Assembly (NCBI GenBank): GCA_913057175.1
Contig: CAJXNP010000005.1
Span: forward strand, 124,001-188,000
Source of the DNA: an uncultured Cytophagales bacterium
GTDB lineage: Bacteria; Bacteroidota; Bacteroidia; Cytophagales; Cyclobacteriaceae
DNA: 64,000 bases
Direction: 5' to 3'
Shown one piece after another: positions 9,032 to 17,543 of the stretch; the first letter of the stretch is position 1, and every line of letters begins with the position of its first letter. The notes under the pieces are model-generated. The model saw nothing but the letters and a program-made list of their open reading frames with translations, did no database searches and had not been told where the DNA came from. A program made the translations under genes and the position numbers.

Positions 9032-11182
9032 ATGCAACTAGAGAAATTTAAGTACGACAATACCATTGTCAAGTATTTTGCCTTTGCTACGACTTTTTGG
9101 GGAATTGTTGGGATGTTGGTCGGGCTGATTGCAGCCATCCTGATGTTTTATCCGAACCTGTTTGGAGGTTTACATGATGGCTGGAATAGTTTTGGTCGCC
9201 TCAGGCCATTGCATACCAACGCTGTCATTTTTGCCTTTGTGGGCAATATGATTTTTGCCGGTGTTTACTACTCCATGCCCCGCTTGTTGAAAACTCCCAT
9301 GTACAGCAAATTTCTGGGATATGTTCATTTCTGGGGATGGCAGCTGATCATTGTTGCTGCGGCGATAACCCTGCCATTGGGTTTTACCACCAGCAAGGAA
9401 TACGCTGAATTGGAATGGCCGATTGACATCATGATTACCCTCGTATGGGTAGTCTTTGGGATCAATATGATCGGTACTGTTCTCATTCGCAGGGAGCGAC
9501 ATATGTATGTGGCAATCTGGTTTTACATCGCTTCCCTGGTCACAGTGGCAGTGCTTCATATTGTCAATTCTATAGAGTTGCCAATTTCCTTTATGAAAAG
9601 CTATTCCTGGTATGCAGGTGTTCAGGATGCATTGGTGCAGTGGTGGTATGGCCACAATGCAGTGGCGTTCTTTTTAACCACACCATTTCTAGGGTTGATG
9701 TATTATTTCCTGCCAAAGGCAGCCAACCGTCCGGTTTATTCCTACAAGCTTTCCATCATTCACTTCTGGTCGTTGATTTTCATTTATATATGGGCGGGTC
9801 CTCACCATTTATTGTACACCTCTCTTCCCGATTGGGCGCAATCACTTGGAGTCGTATTTTCATTTATGCTGATCGCTCCATCATGGGGAGGGATGTTGAA
9901 TGGATTGCTTACCCTGCGTGGTGCATGGGACCGCGTCCGTGAAGATCCGGTATTGAAATTCATGGTTGTAGCTATTACAGCATATGGTATGTCGACTTTT
10001 GAGGGACCGATGCTTTCATTTAAAAATTTTAATGCTGTAGCGCATTTCACGGATTATATCATTGCCCACGTTCACGTCGGAGGACTTGGATGGAATGGCT
10101 TCCTTACATTCGGAATATTGTATTGGATGATCCCGAAAATGTGGAACACCACTCTTCACTCCCGCAAGCTAGCGAACATGCATTTCTGGATCGGTACATT
10201 GGGGATATTATTTTATGCACTGCCATTATATGCCGCATTTTTTGTACAAAGCTCAATGTGGTTCCAGTTCAATGAGTTTGGAAAATTGGAATACAACAAC
10301 TTCCTCGATACGGTCACCCAAATTGTTCCGATGTATGTATTCCGGGCATTTGGTGGGGCTTTATACCTGGCAGGTGCCATTATCATGGTTGTCAATCTCT
10401 GGAAAACCATGGCAAAAGGCAGCTTTCAGGCAGAAGAGGAAGCCGAAGCGCCGAAACTGGAAAAGAAAAAAATATTGGGAGGTCACTGGCATGCTGCCCT
10501 GGAAAGAAAACCGGTATTATTTACCGTTCTTTCCCTGGTGGCTATTTTGATCGGAGGGATTTTCGAAATGGTTCCAACGTTCCTGATCAAATCAAATGTC
10601 CCAACTATTGAGAACGTGAAGCCCTACACACCACTCGAGCTTCATGGCAGGGATATTTACATACGCGAAGGATGTGCGTATTGTCATTCGCAAATGATAC
10701 GACCTTTCCGGGCGGAAGTCTTGCGATACGATCCCAATGACATGGAATATTCCAAGGCTGGTGAGTTTGTTTATGACCACCCGTTTCTGTGGGGTTCCAA
10801 ACGTACAGGTCCGGATCTTCACAGAGTTGGAAAGAAATATGGTCATGACTGGCATTACAATCACATGTATGACCCGACCACGACATCACCGGGTTCATTG
10901 ATGCCAAGTTACCCTTGGTTATATGAGAATAGCTATGACAAGGCTGCTACGGAAGATAAAATATCAGCTATGCGAACACTAGGGGTTCCCTATGAGGAAG
11001 GGTATGAGGCTCAGGCAGTGGCAGATTCAGAAAAACAAGCACAGGAAATAGTTGATCAACTAGCCGCTGGTGAGCCATCTATTCAGTCTCATCCGGATCT
11101 GGAGATCATTGCGTTGATTGCGTATTTACAAAGGCTGGGAACAGATATTAAAGTGGAGGAAAACTTAACTGAAAATAAATAA
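9032..11182 (+). CDS. ccoNO: cbb3-type cytochrome c oxidase, fused subunits I and II (CcoN-CcoO)
   Basis: A 716-residue fusion. Residues 1 to about 475 are the CcoN catalytic subunit: about 12 membrane helices with conserved histidines for the low-spin heme and the heme-copper centre (for example LHTNAV, YGHNAVAFF, HVHVGGLGWNGF). After a charged cytoplasmic linker, residues about 495-716 are CcoO, with a membrane anchor and one heme-c motif C548-A-Y-C-H552 followed by SQMIRP. The complex reduces O2 to water with high affinity and pumps protons. N-O fusion is usual in Bacteroidota. It is followed one base later by ccoQ. The ATG at 9032 starts a family-typical N terminus. Confidence 0.96.
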   Translation: MQLEKFKYDNTIVKYFAFATTFWGIVGMLVGLIAAILMFYPNLFGGLHDGWNSFGRLRPLHTNAVIFAFVGNMIFAGVYYSMPRLLKTPMYSKFLGYVHFWGWQLIIVAAAITLPLGFTTSKEYAELEWPIDIMITLVWVVFGINMIGTVLIRRERHMYVAIWFYIASLVTVAVLHIVNSIELPISFMKSYSWYAGVQDALVQWWYGHNAVAFFLTTPFLGLMYYFLPKAANRPVYSYKLSIIHFWSLIFIYIWAGPHHLLYTSLPDWAQSLGVVFSFMLIAPSWGGMLNGLLTLRGAWDRVREDPVLKFMVVAITAYGMSTFEGPMLSFKNFNAVAHFTDYIIAHVHVGGLGWNGFLTFGILYWMIPKMWNTTLHSRKLANMHFWIGTLGILFYALPLYAAFFVQSSMWFQFNEFGKLEYNNFLDTVTQIVPMYVFRAFGGALYLAGAIIMVVNLWKTMAKGSFQAEEEAEAPKLEKKKILGGHWHAALERKPVLFTVLSLVAILIGGIFEMVPTFLIKSNVPTIENVKPYTPLELHGRDIYIREGCAYCHSQMIRPFRAEVLRYDPNDMEYSKAGEFVYDHPFLWGSKRTGPDLHRVGKKYGHDWHYNHMYDPTTTSPGSLMPSYPWLYENSYDKAATEDKISAMRTLGVPYEEGYEAQAVADSEKQAQEIVDQLAAGEPSIQSHPDLEIIALIAYLQRLGTDIKVEENLTENK

Positions 11183-11183
11183 T

Positions 11184-11369
11184 ATGTTTAAGCACTATTT
11201 TGAGCGCATAGAAAATATTGAAATATGGCCGGTTATCTCGCTGATCATTTTCTTCCTGTTCTTTACAGGTCTGTTGATCTATATTTTCAAAATCGATAAG
11301 AATTTTATCAACAAGATGAAAAATTTACCGCTCGAAGATGATGAAACGGAAGTCCGGTCAAATCCTTAA
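11184..11369 (+). CDS. ccoQ: CcoQ/FixQ-like small subunit of cbb3 oxidase
   Basis: A 61-residue protein with one membrane helix (about residues 14-34) and a charged C-terminal tail. It begins one base after ccoNO and is followed 11 bases later by ccoP. Size, topology and position fit CcoQ (subunit IV), which stabilises the oxidase complex. The sequence itself is too short and variable to prove homology, so the call rests largely on context. Confidence 0.75.
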   Translation: MFKHYFERIENIEIWPVISLIIFFLFFTGLLIYIFKIDKNFINKMKNLPLEDDETEVRSNP

Positions 11370-11380
11370 AATGAAAATCA

Positions 11381-12340
11381 ATGAAAACGATTAATAAAAA
11401 TATAATCTATTTACTCACCATTTTCTTTTTAACGTTCTCAGCTGGTTCCGTGTCGGCTCAAACAGCAGAAGGTAGCGGAACTTCTCAGGAAACTTTGATC
11501 ATGATTGTAATGGGTCTGGTTTTGCTGGTTGCCATTTTGGTGCTAGTAGTAGCTATTTATATGGTAATGGTCATCAAATCCATTCTGAAACGTGAAGAAA
11601 AAATCGCTGCGATGGAAAAAGGTATTAAATACATCGAAGAAGAAAAAGAATCGTGGTGGACCAGGATCAATAATAAACTAAACAGGTCTGTTCCTGTTGA
11701 AGAGGAAAGCGAAGTTTTATTGGATCACGATTATGATGGCATCAAAGAGCTGGACAATCATCTGCCACCATGGTGGAAGGCATTGTTCTATTTTACGGTT
11801 ATTGTTTCGGTGATTTATTTATTTGTTTATCATGTAATTCCAATTTTTCCATTACAAGAAGAGGAATATGCGATGGAATTGGAAAAGGCCGAGGAGCTGC
11901 AGGCAAGTTTGGCAGCCTCGGGTTCAGTTGAAACGATTGATATCAACAATCCTGAGCCAAGCGATGATCCAACTGATATATCCAGTGGACAATCAGTGTT
12001 CAATATTAACTGCCTTTCCTGTCATGCAGCGGATGGAGGCGGAGGTATCGGACCTAATTTAACTGATAATTACTGGCTTCACGGAGGCGATTTCCAAAGC
12101 ATTTTTGATACCGTTCATGAAGGAGTTTCCGGAACGAGTATGATCGCCTGGAAAAACGTGCTTACTCCTGTACAGATCAGGGATGTTTCCAGCTACATCC
12201 AGACATTGGTGGGAACAACACCTGCTAACCCCAAAGCGCCTGAAGGTGAACTATATGAACCGTCTGAGATGTCAGTAGACCAGGTAGAAGCATCAGCAGA
12301 TACGGTGGCTACCGAAACAGATAGTTTACAGACGAATTAA
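11381..12340 (+). CDS. ccoP: cbb3-type cytochrome c oxidase subunit III, monoheme type (CcoP)
   Basis: A 319-residue protein with a cleavable-type N-terminal hydrophobic segment, a second helix (about residues 38-62), a third (about 130-150) and a periplasmic cytochrome c domain. The heme motif is C211-L-S-C-H215, followed by a glycine-rich stretch and N-L-T-D-N-Y-W-L-H-G as in CcoP. Only one CxxCH is present, whereas the classic proteobacterial CcoP has two; single-heme CcoP is common in Bacteroidota. It receives electrons from soluble or membrane cytochromes and passes them to CcoO/CcoN. The C-terminal 40 residues are acidic and low complexity. Confidence 0.92.
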   Translation: MKTINKNIIYLLTIFFLTFSAGSVSAQTAEGSGTSQETLIMIVMGLVLLVAILVLVVAIYMVMVIKSILKREEKIAAMEKGIKYIEEEKESWWTRINNKLNRSVPVEEESEVLLDHDYDGIKELDNHLPPWWKALFYFTVIVSVIYLFVYHVIPIFPLQEEEYAMELEKAEELQASLAASGSVETIDINNPEPSDDPTDISSGQSVFNINCLSCHAADGGGGIGPNLTDNYWLHGGDFQSIFDTVHEGVSGTSMIAWKNVLTPVQIRDVSSYIQTLVGTTPANPKAPEGELYEPSEMSVDQVEASADTVATETDSLQTN

Positions 12341-12362
12341 AATAGAAGCAAAGGTAGAGTGA

Positions 12363-13769
12363 ATGGAGAACTTATATCAGTTTGATGAAGAGTTCAGAGA
12401 TAGTATTGCTACGGTTGATGAGTCCGGAAAGAGGATCTGGGTTTATCCTAAAAAACCAAAAGGGAGCTTCCATACAAGGAGGGTGATTGTAGCAATTATT
12501 TTACTTGTTTTACTACTTGGTGGGCCATTTATTAAAATTGGTGGTCATCCATTCATGCTGATCAATGTATTTGAGCGGAGGTTTATCTTTTTTGGCATAC
12601 CATTCTGGCCACAGGATTTTTATATTCTCGCTCTGATGATGATTGCTTTCGTTGTCTTCATTGTCCTGTTTACGGTAGTATTTGGAAGGGCCTGGTGTGG
12701 ATGGGCATGTCCGCAAACCATTTTTATGGAAATGGTTTTTCGAAAGATCGAATACTGGATAGAAGGTGGGGCAATTCAGCAGCGGCGACTCGATCAGCAA
12801 AAATGGGATTCCAAAAAAATGTTTAAAAAGACATTAAAGCATCTTGTTTTCCTGTTAATAGCTATTGTAATTGCCCATACAGTGATGGCTTACCTGATTG
12901 GGATTGATGAAATGAAGGAGGTGATCACTCAACCACCATCAGAACATTTGGCAGGATTTATCGGACTGGTGTCATTTACAGGCATCTTTTACTTTGTTTT
13001 TGCCTATCTGCGCGAGCAAGTCTGCATTGGTATTTGCCCTTATGGAAGACTACAGGGAGTTTTTTTGGGGAATGATTCCATTGCAGTGATGTATGATTGG
13101 TTGCGTGGAGAGAAACGTGGTAAACTTAAAAGGAATAATGAATTTAATGAAAAGCAGGGCGACTGCATCGACTGTAAAATGTGTGTACATGTTTGCCCGA
13201 CAGGAATTGACATTCGGAATGGAACCCAACTTGAATGTGTGAATTGTACTGCCTGCATTGATGCCTGCGATGAGATCATGACAAAGGTCAATAAGCCAAA
13301 AGGTTTGATCAGGTATGCATCCATTAACAGTGTGAAAGAGGGTCGGAAAAAATTATTGACCAGTCGGGTATTTGGATATTCGACCGTTCTTGCCGTGCTT
13401 GTTACCATAATTGTTGTTTTATTAATCACAAGGACAGATGTGCAAACAACTATATTAAGGCAGCCGGGTATGCTGTATCAGCTTAGGGAAAATGACCGGA
13501 TCAGTAATATTTATGATGTCAACTATGTGAATAAAACCTACAATGATGTGAAGGTAGAGCTGAAAGTTGCAGGAATTGATGGAGCGACCATTCAGCAGGT
13601 TGGAAATATTACAGATATTATTCCGGCTTCTGAAAAAATTAAATCCAATTATTTTATTGAATTACCAAAGTCAGCGATAAAAGGTAGAAATACCGATATT
13701 GATATTGAGGTTTACATCAATGGAGAATTGGTTGAAACGGAAAAAACGAATTTTATCGGACCATTTTAA
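12363..13769 (+). CDS. ccoG: cbb3 oxidase accessory 4Fe-4S protein CcoG (FixG/RdxA)
   Basis: A 468-residue membrane protein with about five helices. Polyferredoxin signatures are visible: CGWACPQTIFMEMVFRKIE, CIGICPYGR, then CxxCxxC-type motifs CIDCKMCVHVCP and CVNCTACIDACD in a cytoplasmic loop. A C-terminal immunoglobulin-like periplasmic domain follows the last helix, as in FixG. CcoG takes part in cbb3 biogenesis, probably by reducing Cu(II) for CcoN. It is in the operon 22 bases after ccoP and 12 bases before fixH. Confidence 0.95.
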   Translation: MENLYQFDEEFRDSIATVDESGKRIWVYPKKPKGSFHTRRVIVAIILLVLLLGGPFIKIGGHPFMLINVFERRFIFFGIPFWPQDFYILALMMIAFVVFIVLFTVVFGRAWCGWACPQTIFMEMVFRKIEYWIEGGAIQQRRLDQQKWDSKKMFKKTLKHLVFLLIAIVIAHTVMAYLIGIDEMKEVITQPPSEHLAGFIGLVSFTGIFYFVFAYLREQVCIGICPYGRLQGVFLGNDSIAVMYDWLRGEKRGKLKRNNEFNEKQGDCIDCKMCVHVCPTGIDIRNGTQLECVNCTACIDACDEIMTKVNKPKGLIRYASINSVKEGRKKLLTSRVFGYSTVLAVLVTIIVVLLITRTDVQTTILRQPGMLYQLRENDRISNIYDVNYVNKTYNDVKVELKVAGIDGATIQQVGNITDIIPASEKIKSNYFIELPKSAIKGRNTDIDIEVYINGELVETEKTNFIGPF

Positions 13770-13781
13770 ATTAAAAGTAAG

Positions 13782-14216
13782 ATGAACTGGGGTTGGAAAA
13801 TCGCGATCACTTATTCACTTTTTGCCATTGGCACTCTGACGGTGGTTTTCATTTCATCCATGAAAAAGGTCAATCTGGTGGAAGAAGATTACTATGAGAA
13901 AGAAATTAAATTCCAGGATCAGATTGACCGGATCAAAAATGCGAGAGAATTAAGTGATGATTTCAGCATTCAGTTTGATGCGCTATCTGGGAATTTACAA
14001 ATCCGATATTCCGGTGGAGAAGCGTTGAATGGAAATATTCATCTTTATCGACCCTCTGATTCAGACCTCGATATGAATATCCCGCTGAATCTCGATCAAA
14101 ATGGAAAGCAAGTTATGGATACGCAAATGCTCCTGAAAGGACTTTGGGTGGTAAAGATATCGTGGGAAGCTACTGGTAAGAGTTATTATAAAAGCGAACA
14201 GATCAATATTCAATGA
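13782..14216 (+). CDS. fixH: FixH-family protein
   Basis: A 144-residue protein with one N-terminal membrane helix, a conserved EEDYYEKEIKFQDQID segment just after it (the Bacteroidota FixH hallmark) and a small beta-rich periplasmic domain. FixH is needed for cbb3 oxidase assembly, working with the FixI/CcoI copper ATPase. The stop codon overlaps the next start by four bases (ATGA), indicating translational coupling. Confidence 0.9.
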   Translation: MNWGWKIAITYSLFAIGTLTVVFISSMKKVNLVEEDYYEKEIKFQDQIDRIKNARELSDDFSIQFDALSGNLQIRYSGGEALNGNIHLYRPSDSDLDMNIPLNLDQNGKQVMDTQMLLKGLWVVKISWEATGKSYYKSEQINIQ

Positions 14217-14908
14217 TACTCTGGACCGCATTTCTTTTGGGACTATTAGGCAGCCTTCATTGTCTGGGGATGTGCGGCCCCATTGTTTTTGCATTGCCAA
14301 CATTTAGCCGATCCTTTCCAAAAGTGTTGACATCCAGGATCCTGTATAATTCAGGGCGTATTTTAACATACGGGTTCCTCGGAGTTTTAATTGGCTTAAT
14401 AGGTGAGGGGATTTCTTTCGCGGGAATTCAGCAAAAACTTTCCATCGTTGCAGGGGCATTGATCATTTTTGTAGCCTTGTTTTCCAATCAGGCATTTGTC
14501 TCTAAGCTTCATTTTCAGTTAAATGGATTTAACAGGCTGATTAAAGAAAAACTAGGGGATTTTATTCGCAGAAAAACAGTTTTTTCTTCCTTCCTGGTTG
14601 GCCTGGCAAATGGATTTCTGCCATGTGGCTTGGTTTACCTGGCTATGGGAGGGGCATTGGCTGCCGGCAGTTGGTCTCAGAGTATGCTTTACATGATAAT
14701 CTTTGGATCGGGAACGCTGTTTGCCATGCTGGCATTGGGACTTGCAGGCAATTATTTGGGTTTAAGAGTGAAGGCTTCCTTTAACCGGATCATTCCCTAC
14801 GTTGCAGTTTTTCTGGGAATATTATTAATCGTCAGGGGATTGAACCTGGGTATTCCATACCTCAGTCCGGAAATCCATTCCGGTGTGGATGTTGAGGTTT
14901 GTCACTGA
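14213..14908 (+). CDS. TauE/SafE-family membrane protein, last gene of the cbb3 operon
   Basis: A 231-residue polytopic protein with about six helices. The first helix contains the GSLHCLGMCGPI signature and a later helix reads GLANGFLPCGLVYLAM, the paired Cys/Pro motifs of the SafE-type (DsbD/CcdA-like) group. Homologues regularly close cbb3 operons and are annotated as sulfite exporter TauE/SafE or as cytochrome c biogenesis/copper-handling proteins. Copper or thiol-electron transfer during oxidase assembly is more likely here than sulfite export, judging from context. It overlaps fixH by four bases. Confidence 0.85.
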   Translation: MILWTAFLLGLLGSLHCLGMCGPIVFALPTFSRSFPKVLTSRILYNSGRILTYGFLGVLIGLIGEGISFAGIQQKLSIVAGALIIFVALFSNQAFVSKLHFQLNGFNRLIKEKLGDFIRRKTVFSSFLVGLANGFLPCGLVYLAMGGALAAGSWSQSMLYMIIFGSGTLFAMLALGLAGNYLGLRVKASFNRIIPYVAVFLGILLIVRGLNLGIPYLSPEIHSGVDVEVCH

Positions 14909-14955
14909 AAAAACAAGCCATTCTTATAGTAATTCTGAACTAAACCTTTTAAATT

Positions 14956-14971
14956 GTAACTTTTAAGTTAC
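14956..14971. promoter_or_regulatory. Palindromic operator candidate of the HigBA operon
   Basis: GTAACTT-TT-AAGTTAC is a perfect 16-base palindrome lying about 20 bases before the toxin start. Toxin-antitoxin operons are normally autorepressed by the helix-turn-helix antitoxin binding such a site, so this is the obvious candidate operator. Binding is inferred. Confidence 0.55.
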
Positions 14972-14989
14972 TATCAAAGTATATATTTT

Positions 14990-15337
14990 TTGAACAAGGT
15001 AAGAGAAATAATTGCTTATGAAGATCATTTTGAGAATTTCTTAAAAAAGCAAAGCAAAAAAGTTCAGGACAAAATTTATAAGATATTAGAGGCAATTGAA
15101 ACTCTTGAACGTGTTCCTGAAAATTATTTAAAACATATATCCGGAACCGATGGCTTGTATGAAGCCAGAATTAGGTTAGGCAGTAATATATGGAGGGTGT
15201 TTTGTTTTTTTGATGGGAATAAATTGGTCATTTTACTGAATGGGTTTCAGAAAAAGACACAGAAAACTCCAAAAAATGAAATAGAAAAAGCGAAGAAATT
15301 AATGAATGAATACTATCAGGAAAAGCGAAGAAGATGA
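14990..15337 (+). CDS. higB: HigB/RelE-superfamily toxin (phage Gp49-like)
   Basis: A 115-residue basic protein. The pattern LYEARIRLGSNIWRVFCFFDGNKLVILLNGFQKKTQKTP is typical of the HigB/Gp49 branch of RelE-like ribosome-dependent mRNA interferases: substrate contacts from the Arg residues, then the F-x-K-K-T-x-K-T-P motif. The start is taken as TTG at 14990 because no in-frame ATG fits the family N terminus. The stop overlaps the antitoxin start by four bases (ATGA). Toxin-first order is typical of higBA. Confidence 0.88.
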   Translation: MNKVREIIAYEDHFENFLKKQSKKVQDKIYKILEAIETLERVPENYLKHISGTDGLYEARIRLGSNIWRVFCFFDGNKLVILLNGFQKKTQKTPKNEIEKAKKLMNEYYQEKRRR

Positions 15338-15624
15338 AAACAAAAAGTTGGTCAGAAATCAAGGATAATGTTTATGGAAAAAAGGGCTCGAAAAGAAGGG
15401 ATGCTTTAGATAGGGAATTTTCCAGCTTAAAAATTGGGCTATTGCTTAAAAAAGCCAGGGAAGAAAAGAATTTAACCCAAGAACAGCTCGGTGAGTTGGT
15501 CAATAAGAAGAGGACATATATTTCAAGAGTTGAAAATGATGGGAGCAACCTCACTTTAAAAACACTTTATGAAATTGTTGAGAAAGGGCTTGGGGGCAAG
15601 GTGAAGATTTCTATTGAGCTATAA
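15334..15624 (+). CDS. higA: HigA/XRE-family antitoxin
   Basis: A 96-residue protein whose C-terminal 60 residues form an HTH_3/XRE DNA-binding domain (LLLKKAREEKNLTQEQLGEL, then the recognition helix KKRTYISRVENDGSNLTLKTL). The N-terminal ~35 residues are charged and presumably bind and neutralise HigB. It starts inside the toxin stop codon and probably represses its own operon through the palindrome at 14956-14971. Confidence 0.9.
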   Translation: MKTKSWSEIKDNVYGKKGSKRRDALDREFSSLKIGLLLKKAREEKNLTQEQLGELVNKKRTYISRVENDGSNLTLKTLYEIVEKGLGGKVKISIEL

Positions 15625-15680
15625 GGACAATGATTAGGTTAGCTTACCATTCAATTAAACCCAAAATTGTCATTAGATAA

Positions 15681-15757
15681 TCCCTGCCTCGTCGGCAGAC
15701 GGGCTTCCTCGCTCAAAACCCTACGCACCCCCGCTGTTTTGACGGGCCTGCGCTCAT
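15681..15757. repeat. GC-rich block with hairpin and partial direct repeat (possible dispersed repeat)
   Basis: About 77 bases are conspicuously GC-rich in an AT-rich intergenic region. They contain a small hairpin CTGCC-TCGTC-GGCAG (15684-15698) and two related segments, GACGGGCTTCCTCGCTC and GACGGGCCTGCGCTC. No gene is visible. The composition suggests a REP-like or otherwise mobile short repeat, but copy number is unknown. Confidence 0.4.
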
Positions 15758-15771
15758 TTTTTTAGTAATTT

Positions 15772-16251
15772 CTAAACAAACCGATTTGGCGCCACCTCAG
15801 TAAAATAATATTTGGTATTCTCGTGTACATTTTCGGTTTCAAGCAATTCCGCAATACTTAAAAACCTGGTCTCATCATGCTGATGATCTGTATGATTATC
15901 TGTTTTGATATCATCAAGGTTTAATTCTATACCCAATGTCATATAATGGGTGCCAAAACCCGGGTCTTCAAAGAAGTTGTCTTTGTAAATGTGATTAAAG
16001 ATCCCTAAAAATTTGTATGCAAAATCCGGGTTAAGCTTTCCTATTTCAGCCTTGCAGATCCTATGGATGGCATCTGAAAAAGATTCATTTTTACGGATTC
16101 TTCCTCCGGGGACAAACCAAAATCCCCTGGCCGGTTCATTTTTTCTTTTCCCAATCAGGACTTCATTTCGCTCATTCCGAACAATCAGGTCTATAGCCGG
16201 CAGGATTCCATTTTTAATAAGGTTGAGAAAATCTTCATCTGACAAATGCAT
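15772..16251 (-). CDS. Nudix hydrolase, GDP-mannose mannosyl hydrolase type
   Basis: A protein of about 159 residues starting MHLSDEDFLNLIKNG, with an in-frame ATG 30 bases upstream as the alternative start. The Nudix box reads GGRIRKNESFSDAIHRICKAEIG. The usual REUXEE glutamates are altered in exactly the way seen in GDP-mannose mannosyl hydrolases (E. coli Gmm/NudD), which cut the glycosidic rather than the phosphoanhydride bond. LIGKRKNEPARGFWFVPGG just before the box is also shared with Gmm. It would regulate GDP-sugar pools for surface polysaccharides. The family is clear, the substrate inferred. It is a single gene on the minus strand. Confidence 0.82.
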   Translation of the reverse strand: MHLSDEDFLNLIKNGILPAIDLIVRNERNEVLIGKRKNEPARGFWFVPGGRIRKNESFSDAIHRICKAEIGKLNPDFAYKFLGIFNHIYKDNFFEDPGFGTHYMTLGIELNLDDIKTDNHTDHQHDETRFLSIAELLETENVHENTKYYFTEVAPNRFV

Positions 16252-16522
16252 GCTGTTATTTTGTTTAATTTCTTTGATCAATTGTTTGAAAATTGGACCT
16301 TTTTCTTTGGAATTTATTTGTCATTTGATCAATTGTTGTTTGAAGTTTAATAATACTATACCAACCCCCCTCAAATTGGCCGAATTTTATTAGGTGGCAA
16401 GATTATGAAATCCCACATAAAAATTACAATGCTTAACATAAATAAAAACCTCATTCTTTCAGATAACTGTCGTTTTTAAATAATTTAGTTAACAAACACG
16501 CTCATCATCCAATTCTAAAACT

Positions 16523-17410
16523 ATGGAAACTGTCAATATTTTTTGGGACCCGGCTGGAATTACCCTTGATCAGACTTATAAGAAAGCGCATGCCGGAACA
16601 CCCGCCGACGGTGACACCCCTTATGTCAAAATGTCCATACGCATGCTGAGTATTGACACACCGGAAACCAACTACCCAACCATTGGAAAACCTTCGAACA
16701 CGGATGAAGAACTGCAGGAACTGGCTGAGTGGCTAAAAAACGGTACCATAAAAATTGATTCGGGTTTGGCAGCGCACCTGATCCCCAAACTCGAAACCGG
16801 GACGGCAGGCACACTCCAGCAATCACATGGTGAAAAAGCTAAAATAGCTTTCAATCATTTGCTGGAAACCAGATTGACTCGTCCCAGCGGCAGAAAGCGC
16901 CAATTATTTATTCGAACAGCCGATCAACCTTTTGATTCATATGGAAGGCTTTTAGCCTATTTGTCACCAAGCTATTCCACACAGGAGTTGTCCGAAATCA
17001 GTTTTGAAGACCGCTTTACTTTCAATCTCAATATGGTTGACAATGGCTGGGCAGCCACGTTGATTATTTATCCAAGTATTCCCAAACATTTTGATTTGAC
17101 TTTAATGAGGGAAAAAGCAAGAGATGCCGTGATCGGGAAAAAAGGCGTGTGGGCAGATGAATTAATGCTGACCGGTTATGAATGGAGAATGTGTGTGAAA
17201 CTTCATAAACAGGCAAAAAGGCTGTTAGCCGGATCGGTTAAATACATTAAACAGGAAGACTGGGTCGCCAGGTATTGTTTAGACATGACCACCCGAAAGA
17301 TCTATTATCCTGATCGGTATTACCAAGTGGATCCTTACAACAGAATATTCGCATGGGATTATGATGTCAGGGCTGCTGTGGCAGATTTAAATTTGATGAG
17401 TGGGGAATAG
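16523..17410 (+). CDS. Staphylococcal nuclease (SNase)-like protein
   Basis: A 295-residue protein with the SNase fold signatures. ADGDTPYVKMSIRMLSIDTPE carries the R and D-x-P-E of the active site, DSYGRLLAYL contains the second catalytic arginine, and DNGWAA and KKGVW are conserved structural motifs. It has no recognisable signal peptide, which is unusual for this mainly secreted family, and an insertion of about 60 residues between the first and second motifs. The C-terminal ~80 residues are an extra region of unknown fold. Probable Ca-dependent nuclease; cytoplasmic or non-classically exported. Confidence 0.78.
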   Translation: METVNIFWDPAGITLDQTYKKAHAGTPADGDTPYVKMSIRMLSIDTPETNYPTIGKPSNTDEELQELAEWLKNGTIKIDSGLAAHLIPKLETGTAGTLQQSHGEKAKIAFNHLLETRLTRPSGRKRQLFIRTADQPFDSYGRLLAYLSPSYSTQELSEISFEDRFTFNLNMVDNGWAATLIIYPSIPKHFDLTLMREKARDAVIGKKGVWADELMLTGYEWRMCVKLHKQAKRLLAGSVKYIKQEDWVARYCLDMTTRKIYYPDRYYQVDPYNRIFAWDYDVRAAVADLNLMSGE

Positions 17411-17543
17411 GTGGACTGTATCATTTTTCTATTACCAGGTGGAATTTTTAAGTGAATATTGATTAGTTTTCCGTCATAAATATTTAAAATAATCGGATTC
17501 TCCAGGCGTTTTTAGACCAGGATATTAAATTGGATCAACTACT

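Noticed and set aside
9170-9655. 161-residue antisense ORF within ccoNO (and similar long antisense ORFs at 9445-9942 and 31139-31687)
   Set aside because: Their composition reflects the strong codon bias of the sense gene; no start signals or family motifs.
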